A stretch of DNA of 64,000 nt. It comes from Pohlia nutans (taxonomy: Eukaryota; Streptophyta; Bryopsida; Bryales; Mniaceae). The stretch lies in NCBI GenBank assembly GCA_022496805.1, contig CM040093.1:8890213-8954212 (forward strand), given 5' to 3'. Shown piece by piece: positions 22,461 through 31,297 of this stretch (position 1 is the first letter of the stretch; each line of letters starts with the position of its first letter). The translations under genes and the position numbers were made by a program. Below the pieces are notes generated by a model, which worked only from the letters and a program-made list of their open reading frames with translations, made no database searches and had not been told where the DNA came from.

Positions 22461-22990
22461 TATAAAACTCTTGCTACTTTTGTAAGCTCTCAGGGTCCTA
22501 GCTCATGCCGCCGTAAGTGCGTTGGTCTCGGTAAGAGCGAGCGTGGACTGATTGACTCAATTCCAAACTCTTTTTATATTGATTTCTAGAATTTCTCTCT
22601 GCTTCTTGTGGTCCAAAAGATGATTCTAGACTGTTTATATGCCAGTGCGCTTTTCTTCGCTCTTTCATGTCCCTGGCTGTGCGTATTCGGATTGGTGCAG
22701 TTTGTGGAGAACTTGAAGTAGCTGCAACAGTTTGTCTGTGTGGTCACCTGCAACAGGTATAAAACTCTTGCCACTTTTGTAAGCTCTCAAGGTCATAGCT
22801 CATCCAAATTCACCGCCGTGAGCCATAGGTCTCGTGGACTGATTGACTCAACTCCAAACTCTTTTCATATTTCTAGAATTTCTCCCCCAACGCCTTGCTT
22901 CTTGTGGTCCAAAAGATGCTTCTCTGTTTGAGCTTTTCTTCGCTCTCTCATCTCCCGGCTGTGTGTGTTCGGCTTGGTGCAGGTTGTGAG
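22461..22990 (+). promoter_or_regulatory. Tandemly duplicated candidate promoter/leader of the phosphorylase gene, block 2
   Basis: Two units of about 250 bp start at 22461 and 22758 with TATAAAACTCTTGC, share TTTTGTAAGCTCTCA, GTGGACTGATTGACTCAA and CTTGTGGTCCAAAAGATG, and end in TTGGTGCAG. TATAAAA is a good TATA-box match, so the duplication may have doubled the core promoter. The alternative is that both units belong to a transcribed leader with introns. Sequence alone does not decide. Confidence 0.5.
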
Positions 22991-23169
22991 TTTCAGTAGC
23001 GTTCATTTTTCAACGCTCATCTGTTGAGAGAAGATCGACCTGTTGTGCCATTGTTCGAAGAGAGAAAGGAAAAGTTTCAACGCTGGCTAACCCAAGCTTG
23101 ATCACACCCGGCGTTTACGTGAGTGGGCATCACGGCGTTGTCAGGAGGACATCACGTCCGTATGAGTGA
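22990..23169 (+). promoter_or_regulatory. Candidate upstream ORF with non-AUG (ACG) start in the phosphorylase leader
   Basis: Plant VTC2-type genes are known to carry a conserved upstream ORF that starts at a non-canonical ACG and lowers translation when ascorbate is high. In this leader one frame is open from 22990 to TGA at 23167-23169. Its only ACG, at 23080, would give a 29-codon peptide (…LANPSLITPGVYVSGHHG…). It ends 224 bases before the main start. The assignment is an inference; the peptide was not compared with other species. Confidence 0.45.
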
Positions 23170-23496
23170 AGACTTCCACCCCGCAGGAATCGCACAGTCT
23201 TCACTCTCGTCTTCGCCTTCCTTGCACGGCGGCCGGGGGGCCACCGTCAGTGAAGGCGGTCGTCCCTCAGACCTCTCTGCTTTAGCCGGAGGAGGTCATC
23301 CACGCCACTGCCTCCTCCTGTGTGTCGTTCCTTCTGCAAGGAACGCACCAGGCGCCTGCCTTTCAGTAAGGAAGGCAGAAGACGAGGAAGAAGATGTTGA
23401 CCATCAAGAGAGTGGAGACTGTGGTTTCCATCAACCAGCAGCTGGATCAAGCCCCGGGGTGCGGTCGAGATTGCCTCGGCAACTGCTGCATTCCTG
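23162..23496 (+). promoter_or_regulatory. AUG-initiated upstream frame overlapping the phosphorylase start
   Basis: The only ATG between about 22990 and the main start lies at 23162. It overlaps the end of the previous candidate frame (ATGAGTGA). Its frame stays open past the main ATG at 23394 and, after splicing to exon 2, stops at a TAA near 23985. The start context is poor (C at -3). If used, it would block the main frame, so leaky scanning or regulation is implied. The frame may also be a by-product of high GC. Confidence 0.4.
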
Positions 23497-26400
23497 GTTA
23501 GTCCAAACCTTCTCCCAATGTTGTCTCTCCCACCAGCTCAGGTGATCTCTCATTGTCATTTTTTTCCCTTCATATTTTGGTGTTAGAGGAGATGCTACGT
23601 CCCGTGGAAGAGAATTTTAATTGGTGGTGCATTTAGCAGGGTGTCTGATTTTGCGGTGAGGTTATGCACAAAACACTTTTTTCTTAGCAGTTTTGAGTGG
23701 AGTTTCTTTTGTTCAATTAATTTTTTTTCTTGACCAACTCATGAAATGTTCTTCACTGATTCCAGTGATATAAACTTTGGTCCCATCTGAATTATATTTT
23801 TCACAATATGATAAATTGAATTTTTCATTGAATCTTTGGTCCTAGAGGGAGTAGACAGGTGTTTGTTCACCCCCTTTTCCAATGATCATTTTTTTGCATA
23901 TATTGCTTGATAAGGATTTTTATGCTTTTCAAAAGTCATGCTCTTTTTTATTCAATGATTGAATGGATCTTTGTATGTAGGAGCTAAGCTGCCGCTGTAC
24001 ACATTCGGCATAAAAAAGTCTCAAACATTAGGAGGCTCAAACAAGAAGGTGCGTGACGACCATTGCGTACCTGATGACGGTGGAGACGCGGATGAGAATG
24101 GGAAGGACGATCCTCAGCAGGAGAATTATTTTCTGGATGAATTGCTCCTCGCACAGGTGTGTATGCCTTGCCTTTTTCGGTGGTTCGTTGTTCTTTTATG
24201 TATGACGTGTTTACCCCCACAGGATCAAGGATTTTAAAATGACAAATTCAATCGATCATATTGGGAGAAATATAATTCAAATGGGACCAACTTTTCCATC
24301 ACTGGAATCAGTGAAGAATATTGCATGTGTTGGTCAAGAAACAAATAAATTTGAACAAAAGAAAGTCCACATAGGACCTACTCAAAAACTGCTACAAAAA
24401 ACATGAGGTCCAATTCGGGCTTCTTGGTCCTTTAGGGGTTAGTCTCTTTGCTTTCTGTGTTCCATAATAGCTCGTTTGGTTTTTATTACAATATCTCCAT
24501 CTGTTTGTTTGTGCAACAGTGGGAGGATCGTATGGTCCGGGGACTTTTCCGTTACGACGTGACCGCTTGCGAAACTAAGGTAACAACAATATTCGTAATA
24601 GGAAATTAGTTACCCAGTTGATTAATTTGAAAGCCATTGGTATTGATTGCCTATGGAGGATATAAATTTGTATTGTCAGACTGTCATTGCACCATTCATC
24701 GGAGCCGTGTTTTCAAACTATTTTGTATTGAAAGCCCTTTTTGATAAGGTAGAATTACCTAAAACTGTCAAAATAAGCAAGGGCAGTTTTTTCAAGGCAG
24801 AATATTTTGTAGTATTAGCAATTGAAAATGATGTTTTACGAAGAAAATAAATAAAATTTGTGGAACAGCCATGAATTTTTTGCGAAGTGGAAGTTGCTTA
24901 ACTTAGACGGTCACTTAAACCGACCCATCAACTTGGCAGAAAACCAATCTCTATAAAATCCAAACTTAATGACAGTTAAGTGTGGAGACGATTTAACAGC
25001 ACTTTATGGAATGGTTTCAGAGCAGGATGGAATTGGAACCTTGAACCAAAGTAAGAATGCATTGTTGTGGCTGCTGTTTTTTTTGTTTCTGCCTTTCAGA
25101 TGCTTCCTGGGGATTACGGCTTCATTGCACAGCTGAACGAAGGTCGACACCTGCAGAAGCGCCCCACCGAGTTTCGAGTGGACCAAGTCCTTCAGACTTT
25201 CGATCCCAAAAAGTTCAATTTCACAAAAGTCGGCCAAGAGGAGGTTCTGTTTCAGTTTGGGCCCAGCGAAGATGGCGTGAGCGAGTACTATGGAAAAGCT
25301 CCAGTGTTAGCCAGCCCCAATGTGGTTGCCATCAATGTAAGTTTCTTCTATCAATTAGAGAGTAATATTCTCAATCCCGGCACATACACAGTTTCAAGCT
25401 ATGCATAAGAACTTTGTGCAGAAGTTCTACTCCATTCCTGCACTTTAGACTTGCTCTGAAACCATCCCATAAACCGTCCCCAAAATTTACTGTGATTGAT
25501 TGAGTTTGGATTTTATAGATATTGGTTTTCTGACAAGTCTATGGGGGAATGGCCTAATATGGGTACCACCTTTACGCGTCTCACATAGTGTGACTTATGT
25601 TTAACTCATTTTATGTGTGCTAAAAATTTCGTCTTTAACCCCATGTATATAGTTGCAGCCATGGTGTCTATAACACCCTCTAATTTTTGTAATTTTCCAA
25701 TGTTTTTTTCTTACCAAAAAATTATTTCTCAAAAATCACACTATTTTTGGAGGGGGCACCCATATCAAGCCATCACTCTATGGGATGGTTTAAGTGGTCT
25801 AGGCAACTTGCACTTTGAGCAACTACATGGCTTATCCAGAAAATTTATTTGTATTTTGGTGTAATCATGGTTTTCAATTGCTAATACTACAAAACTATCC
25901 TACCTTAAAAGAGTGCTGAATTGATGGTTTTGGGTGTTCTACGTTAGGTTGTGAGAGGTGTGGGATGGTTAGAGTGTTCAATCATTTTCTTACTAATATG
26001 AAGCTATTTGTACAGGGAATTATTGAAACAGTTGCAACATTGTTGTACTCACATTGAAGGGATATCTATACAGGTTAGTCCAATTGAATATGGTCACGTC
26101 CTGCTAGTTCCTCGAGTGTTGGATCGCTTGCCGCAACGAATTGATCAGGACTCTTTCTTACTGGCTTTGCATATGGCTGCCGAGGCAAATAATCCCTACT
26201 TTCGCTTGGGCTACAACAGCCTGGGTGCATTTGCCACCATCAACCACTTGCACTTCCAGGTAGCTGCTTTGATCTCTTTTATATCACAGCTTTGCTAACC
26301 AACGCACATGAGTTCAGAACTTGACATGTGGAAAGTGCCCAAATAGTAAACATTCTCTGCAGATACTGAAATGTGATGTTGGAGTGTGATGAGAACGAAT

Positions 26401-27603
26401 TCAAAGTATAGACTTTGGATTTCACAGATTCTGTAGTTTGGCACCTTTTTTTTGATAAAACCTTTCTTTGGCCCTTTTTTTTGGCTATTAAAAATGATGC
26501 AGGCATACTACCTGGCCGCCCCATTCCCCATTGAGAGAGCACCCACCACCAGAGTGCCCTACGGCCGAAAGAAAGGCTGTGTCAAAGTGTACGAGCTCAC
26601 CAAGTTCCCAGTGAGAGGGCTGGTGTTTGAGCTCTGCAACAGCATGGCTGAGCTCTCGGAAGCTGTGGCCAGCGCTTGCATTCATCTCCAGAACCACAAC
26701 ATCCCTTACAACGTGCTCATCGCTGACCGCAGCTCCCGCGTGTTTCTCCTGCCCCAGTGCTTCGCTGAGAGGCAAGCCCGAGGGGAGGTGGACCCAGAGA
26801 TTCTCAACACGCAGGTCCAGTGATTGTTGTTATGTTTTATTGAATTTTTTTTGGCAATTTTTAAGCAAATGAAAAGAAAATTTCATTGCAAGGGGAAGAA
26901 CACTTCAAGACTGTTATGTTTTTTTCAAAATTTAGCAAAACTAGGACATGATAGGCATTTATCCTAGACTTTTCTACAAATTTGTTTCAACTTACTATAT
27001 ATTTTGATATTAATCCTGCACTTTTGGCTTTTGACTAAAGCTTCTTTAATGAAATTAGCCATGAACACTAGTATAAATCCGCAAGGGCGGTAATGGAAAT
27101 TTGTGTTAGTTTTAATACATGTGTTAACCCTTAAACGTCACACATTTCTTGAAAAGTCAACCCAAGAGGAATGTTGTGACGTTAAAGCGTTAACTTCAAC
27201 ACAATTTGTGTTAGTTTAATACATATTCAACACATAAACATTATGGTATTCTTCGAATGGAATATTCACATGTGGCGATTTTGTGCAAAATTTTGCTGTG
27301 CAGGTCAACCCTGCGGTGTGGGAGATCAGTGGCCATATTGTGCTGAAGCGAAGGAAGGATTATGATTTGGCCTCTGAAGATTATGCATGGAAGCTGCTGG
27401 CTGAGGTCTCACTCTCCCATGACCGCTTTGAAGAGGTAAAAACAGCCTGCTTAAAGGCAGCTTTTGGTGACTCAGTGTTGCCTAATGGAGGAGCTTGCAA
27501 TCAGAGCAAGGACAAGGAGACTCATAATGGGAACGGTAATCACAAAACCTCCTTGGATGCTGTGGTTCTCAATCATGGCGAGGGCTTGAGTGTAGAAGGG
27601 TGA
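23394..27603 (+). CDS. VTC2: GDP-L-galactose phosphorylase (vitamin C synthesis), 7 coding exons
   Basis: It converts GDP-L-galactose to L-galactose 1-phosphate, the committed and controlling step of the plant ascorbate pathway. Exons: 23394-23496, 23981-24156, 24520-24579, 25100-25336, 26074-26259, 26503-26814 and 27304-27603, all GT-AG and phase-consistent, giving 457 residues (Arabidopsis VTC2 has 442). The start MLTIKRVETVVS, the Cys-rich CGRDCLGNCCIPG segment, WEDRMVRGLFRYDVTACETK, RPTEFRVDQV, KFNFTKVGQEEVLFQF and EYGHVLLVPRVLDRLPQRID are family landmarks. The HIT-type active site is HLHFQ (His250, His252), split from the next exon at AYYLA. The in-frame stop at 23367 fixes the ATG. Introns carry MITEs. 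Control is probably through upstream frames in the leader. The C-terminus (about 410-457) is variable and polar, as in the family. Confidence 0.96.
23745..23862 (+). repeat. Family D repeat fragment in phosphorylase intron 1
   Basis: The ATGTTCTTCACTGATTCCAG to GAATCTTTGGTCCTAGAGG stretch matches the right half of family D (53720-54060 and 47540-47640). The left half is missing or decayed. It serves as an empty site for the nested insertion at 53730-53961. Confidence 0.55.
24236..24443 (-). mobile_element. Family D MITE in phosphorylase intron 2
   Basis: An inverted copy of family D, ending CTTCTTGGTCCTTTAGGGG before TTAG, where TTAA is expected. The interior ATTCAAATGGGACCAA and AATATTGCATGTGTTGGTCA blocks match 44028-44200. 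Together with the other copies the ends read CCCCTAAAGGACCAA, again piggyBac-like. Confidence 0.55.
25538..25784. mobile_element. MITE family B, copy 2, in phosphorylase intron 4, with 8-bp target duplication
   Basis: The element 25546-25776 is flanked by TCTATGGG at 25538-25545 and 25777-25784. The ends carry ATGGCCTAATATGGGTACC and, read inward from the right, ATGGCTTGATATGGGTGCC. The interior matches 15209-15438 in inverted orientation. An 8-bp duplication points to a hAT-type mobiliser. Confidence 0.75.
27124..27193. mobile_element. 62-bp TTAA-flanked micro-MITE in phosphorylase intron 6
   Basis: TTAA at 27124-27127 and 27190-27193 flank a 62-bp sequence with inverted ends CCCTTAAACGTCACA and, read inward from the right, CGCTTTAACGTCACA. 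The ends resemble family C (CCCCTAAACGTCC). It is close to the smallest size at which both ends could still be recognised. Confidence 0.6.
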
Positions 27604-28300
27604 GAGCATTCCCACCGGTGGCTGCTATCCTCAAATTTCTTGCAACAAATTGAGGTGCCAATTTGACTTCGGAAGACTTTTGCCAGCCCTACCACTCTTG
27701 GATCGTATCTTGCTTCTGGATACCAGCCAGCCTCTTGATTCAAGTCTGGCTGATATATGAGGTTTGGAAATAGAGATACCAGCCTCACTCGTGGATTGCT
27801 CTGAGGGCCTTGTGCAGAGGACATACTTTACATATCATCGTCTTTGTGTGTTTTATGTTCCCTCTTTGTGTAGTTTCTCTTATCTTCCATGTTCAAGGAG
27901 ATTGGGTGTACCTTCGAGAGGAGGCACCAAGGGTAGACCTCGCTACCATGTCCTTGAGGCAGGGATAGACAAACTACCTCCAACAGACTCTCTGTTCACG
28001 ATGGTCTTTGAGCCAGCGTTATGATATCCATGTTCAAGGAGTTGTAGTATTATGTCGGTTCTTTATTATTATTTTGTACCATATGCAGCTTGAGTAAGAA
28101 AGTGGTTTCTTCTGCTTGATTCTCAAGTATTCTCAACATTCATTTTTGTTGCCACCCTCTTTGTGGTGTCAATATATTCTTTTCAGTATTACTACAAACT
28201 ACCCAAACAGATTTTTATTCAGGATGGTATTCATAATAAATGATTAGTATTATTTACTCTGTAGATAGCTTGTGGACTTTGGACTTTGGTTAATAAACAG
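27604..28300 (+). other. Phosphorylase 3' untranslated region and flank
   Basis: The sequence after the stop keeps gene-like base composition to about 28050 and then becomes AT-rich. AATAAA-like signals occur at about 28230-28300. An open frame at 27764-28024 has no recognisable product and is probably untranslated leader-out sequence. Confidence 0.5.
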
Positions 28301-28922
28301 ATTCTTAACTTTGGAAGGATCTTCTCTACAGTCACTACATTATGCCATGTGTTGTCTGTAAGTGTGAAATGATTTTGTCATTGCTGCAACTTTGGTATTC
28401 AAAGGTGAAAATAAAGTTGATAGATATAACAAAACAAATTCAATGATTCATTATAAAATGTTTGATGAAAAACAAAAATGGAGTCGATGTACAAAGCTAA
28501 GTTGTAAATGTCAAAGTGAAGATCACATCTCTACGGTTGGATTCATCATATTTTTTATTAATATTTTTAAATCAATTTTGCAAGGTTTTCTCGTGAAATT
28601 CAATTAAAAAATATTGTTATGAAATTGGAATAACATGCACTACGAGAGGGAATGGTTTCCATTATTTGATTCTACTTATTTTGGAAAATCATGTTTAAGG
28701 TCTCACTTTTTGAACTAAGAATGAAACTTGACATAAATTGATTGTGTTGTTTTTCAAAATATCACAATATCTTATTTTGAAGATCCATACTCTACAAATG
28801 ATATTCAACCAGCACAAGAACCAAGAGAAATTTGGATGAATGAAAAATTGTACGGGAGGTAGAGTTGAGAAAGGTTGCAATTTGTTTGTTGTCTATTATA
28901 TGGACAGAGGCGTGTCAAAGGG
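28300..28922. other. Gene-free AT-rich stretch
   Basis: No element ends or conserved coding sequence were recognised between the phosphorylase 3' flank and the TTAA-flanked element that follows. Confidence 0.5.
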
Positions 28923-29449
28923 TTAACATCCAGATGTACATTCGTCATTGACTTTCTGCAACGTGGATTTTTTACTATATATTTTATGGGAAGTTAGCTT
29001 CATGCATGTGTGATCCGATTAGAAAGGAGATGATTTGTGAAAATTTTATGCCTCATTTCATGTTGTAGTGATTCACCCAAAATTTCGTAGATTTTAGTGT
29101 AAAAGTGCTCTTATAAAAGTCTACTCATAAATTAAGCAACCAAAAAATCTCCAAAAATCACTACACTTAAAGTATTACATTTCAACCAATTACAACAAAT
29201 TCCATGTACAAATTGTCAATATCTTATTCGTAATCAAATTACAAAAGAATTTCAATTTCAAGTTTCAAATTTTATATAAAAATATTGGTGATAGCAATTG
29301 CAGATGTAATTGAATGGATAGAATCTAAAATTTATTATGTACAACTTTTATTTATACATCAAGAGCCAAATATCCCTTTGGATTGCATTTTATGATGCAT
29401 CTTTGCAAAACTGCCAAATTTGGAGAAGGTGAGAACATTTAGGGGTTAA
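28923..29449. mobile_element. piggyBac-like MITE, family C copy 2
   Basis: TTAA at 28923-28926 and 29446-29449 flank 519 bp of family C sequence. The right end is intact (CCCCTAAATGTTCTC read inward) and the left end is diverged (CATCCAGATG). The interior GGAAGTTAGCTTCATGCATG block and the CTGCCAAATTTGGAGA block match 55556-56122 and 56492-57043. Confidence 0.68.
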
Positions 29450-29734
29450 AGAACACAGTAATGCCACTTTGAAAGATATTTTCAAAGTGAAATTTATAAT
29501 AAATTTCACATAACTTTTTATTTTAAATATGATTAAGTTCAATCAAAAACCATGTAGCTAAAATAATCTACTTTTCATTCCATTCCATTTTGGGTTCATC
29601 AAAAAATGTTGAAATTGCAATTTTGTGGCAACATCTTGGAATCTCAATGTACAGTACATTGCATACGAGCCCTATTTATTGAATTGATTACTAGTGTGGT
29701 CTTATGCCGTTGGCCCAAATGTTCTTCGTGTTTT

Positions 29735-29845
29735 ACATGTCCCCTTACTCCTCGTGTTCTCTGTGTTCTCCGTGCTCCACAAGTTTCCAGTGATCCCCAT
29801 ACTCCCCGTGTTTACTATGGCCTCCATATTTCCCGTGCTTTTACT
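29735..29845. repeat. CTCCGTGTTCT-type low-complexity repeat
   Basis: An irregular run of units of 9-11 bases, such as CTCCTCGTGTTCT, CTCCGTGCTCC, CTCCCCGTGTTT and TTCCCGTGCTT. It is pyrimidine-rich on the plus strand and not obviously coding. Confidence 0.7.
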
Positions 29846-29854
29846 TCTGATTTT

Positions 29855-30145
29855 TAGAATAATCTATAGTGACAAAATTCGATTAAAAATCTACAACTTT
29901 CACACTGTAGGTCCAAAAGCTACAAAACAACTTTGGTGCACCCCTACTTGCCAAGAGCTTTCTGACAATGCCAAGAATGACATCCAAAACTTCCATATTT
30001 CATTTTTCATAATTTAATTCAATTTATGGTGACTAAAATGACTCAAAAATCTATAACTCTCACACCGTACGTCCAAATGTGACAAAACCACTCCTGTGCA
30101 CCCTTCCTCATCAAGAGCTTTCCGATGGTACCAAGAACACGGCCA
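29855..30145 (+). repeat. Direct tandem duplication of about 145-165 bp
   Basis: 29865-29965 and 30028-30125 share an ordered set of blocks (AAAAATCTA(C/T)AACT, TCACAC(T/C)GTA(G/C)GTCCAAA, GTGCACCC, CAAGAGCTTTC(T/C)GA). They lie between family C copy 2 and the U6 gene. The function is unknown. Confidence 0.65.
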
Positions 30146-30418
30146 CTGGGCGAACAGTCGAAGAGATCTCAACGAAACATACAAAACAAAACAAAACAAC
30201 CTTCCTTAACATATATTGTAGCCAAAGGGCAGGTTGGGTAAATTAGTGCCCAATAATTAATTAAAATGCGAAAATTGTGTTAATCACTTCGAATGTTCTC
30301 TGAAATCCTTGTTTTCTCTTTGCAATTTTTATTTTTTTTTGAAAAAATAATTTCCTAAAATTTTGGCATGGTATTTTTGGATTATTTTCTGCCCAATCTG
30401 CCCTTTGCCTATAGTAGA

Positions 30419-30536
30419 ATACCGTACTACCTTAGTTGGTTTGGAAATTTTTTGCCTAGTAATTAATACAATATTTTCGAAAATTTAAGAATTAATTTAA
30501 TTTGTGCCGAACCAGCCCATGTACTACGGTAGCTTT
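30419..30536. mobile_element. Possible MITE family G member
   Basis: TACCGTACTAC at the left and the right-end sequence that reads inward TACCGTAGTACATGGGCTGG resemble family G ends (13839-14023). The left arm is degraded, so this is a tentative call. Confidence 0.35.
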
Positions 30537-30792
30537 AAAAAGTACATCAACTCCACCATTTTAAAAAAACATTTAAATATTATTTTATGTTTATAATTAT
30601 GAAAAATGAAAAAAAAATCTAAATTGTAAATTGTTACATCAAAAAATACCAAAAAAATTAAACATATGTTTGATAATAAATCTGAAACAATAATATTCCC
30701 TAATGAAATTTGATCAGATGAGGATAATTTTGTTCTTTAAATCTAGGGTTTTCTGGTTACCAAAAGATAGAATGCCCATGGAAAATAATATC

Positions 30793-30845
30793 AAAAAAAT
30801 TTGGACCATTTCTCGATTTGTGCGTGTCATCCTTGCGCAGGGGCC

Positions 30846-30877
<32 letters not shown>

Positions 30878-30897
30878 TCAGATGTCTCCGAAGAGAC
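30793..30897 (-). ncRNA. U6: U6 spliceosomal snRNA
   Basis: U6 is the catalytic-core RNA of the spliceosome. Read on the minus strand from 30897, the sequence shows the 5' stem-loop GTCTCTTCGGAGAC, then the near-invariant core including ATACAGAGA (5' splice-site pairing), the AGCATGGCCCCTGC region and CAAGGATGACACGCA, and ends in a T7 run at 30793-30799, the Pol III terminator. Apart from the 5' stem it looks essentially identical to the plant consensus as remembered. In that stem, C-to-T and G-to-A changes compensate each other, so the hairpin is preserved. The gene is divergent from STAY-GREEN. Confidence 0.96.
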
Positions 30898-30920
30898 GGA
30901 AGAGAGCATACCACCTGCGC

Positions 30921-30963
30921 TATATATACCCGACTTCTACCCCGACTACAAACGATATGGGTT
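30921..30963 (-). promoter_or_regulatory. U6 promoter: TATA box and upstream sequence element
   Basis: On the minus strand a TATA box (TATATATA, 30921-30928) lies about 24-30 bases before the U6 start. A 9-of-11 match to the plant upstream sequence element RTCCCACATCG (here AACCCATATCG, 30953-30963) lies 24 bases further up. This close spacing is the Pol III (U6, U3) arrangement in plants; Pol II snRNA genes have about one more helical turn. Confidence 0.8.
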
Positions 30964-31297
30964 TTGTTGCACTCTTTCATCCAGAAACTTCCATCCATCA
31001 ACGTTCATTCACCAACTTTCATCCTCTTCGGCAACTCTGCCGATGAAGGAGACAATCTCTGGTGATCCTGATAATGAACACCCGCGTTTGGATTCTCAGC
31101 CGCTTACTTCGAACTCACTCATACTCCCGCCTCGCCTCGCCCCTGCCAATGCCGATCGATTCCATGCGCATTTCGACACCAATCGATTCAATGCGCATTT
31201 CGAGCTCCTTGTGATGAGCATGGCCAACTGCAGGCGACCTCCGCAGCGGCGTTGATATATCCACGGATTGATTCTTGCTGCACAAGAATGAGAGGCC

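Noticed and set aside
26488..26775. Minus-strand frame over phosphorylase exon 6
   Set aside because: It is a shadow of a well-supported exon on the plus strand.
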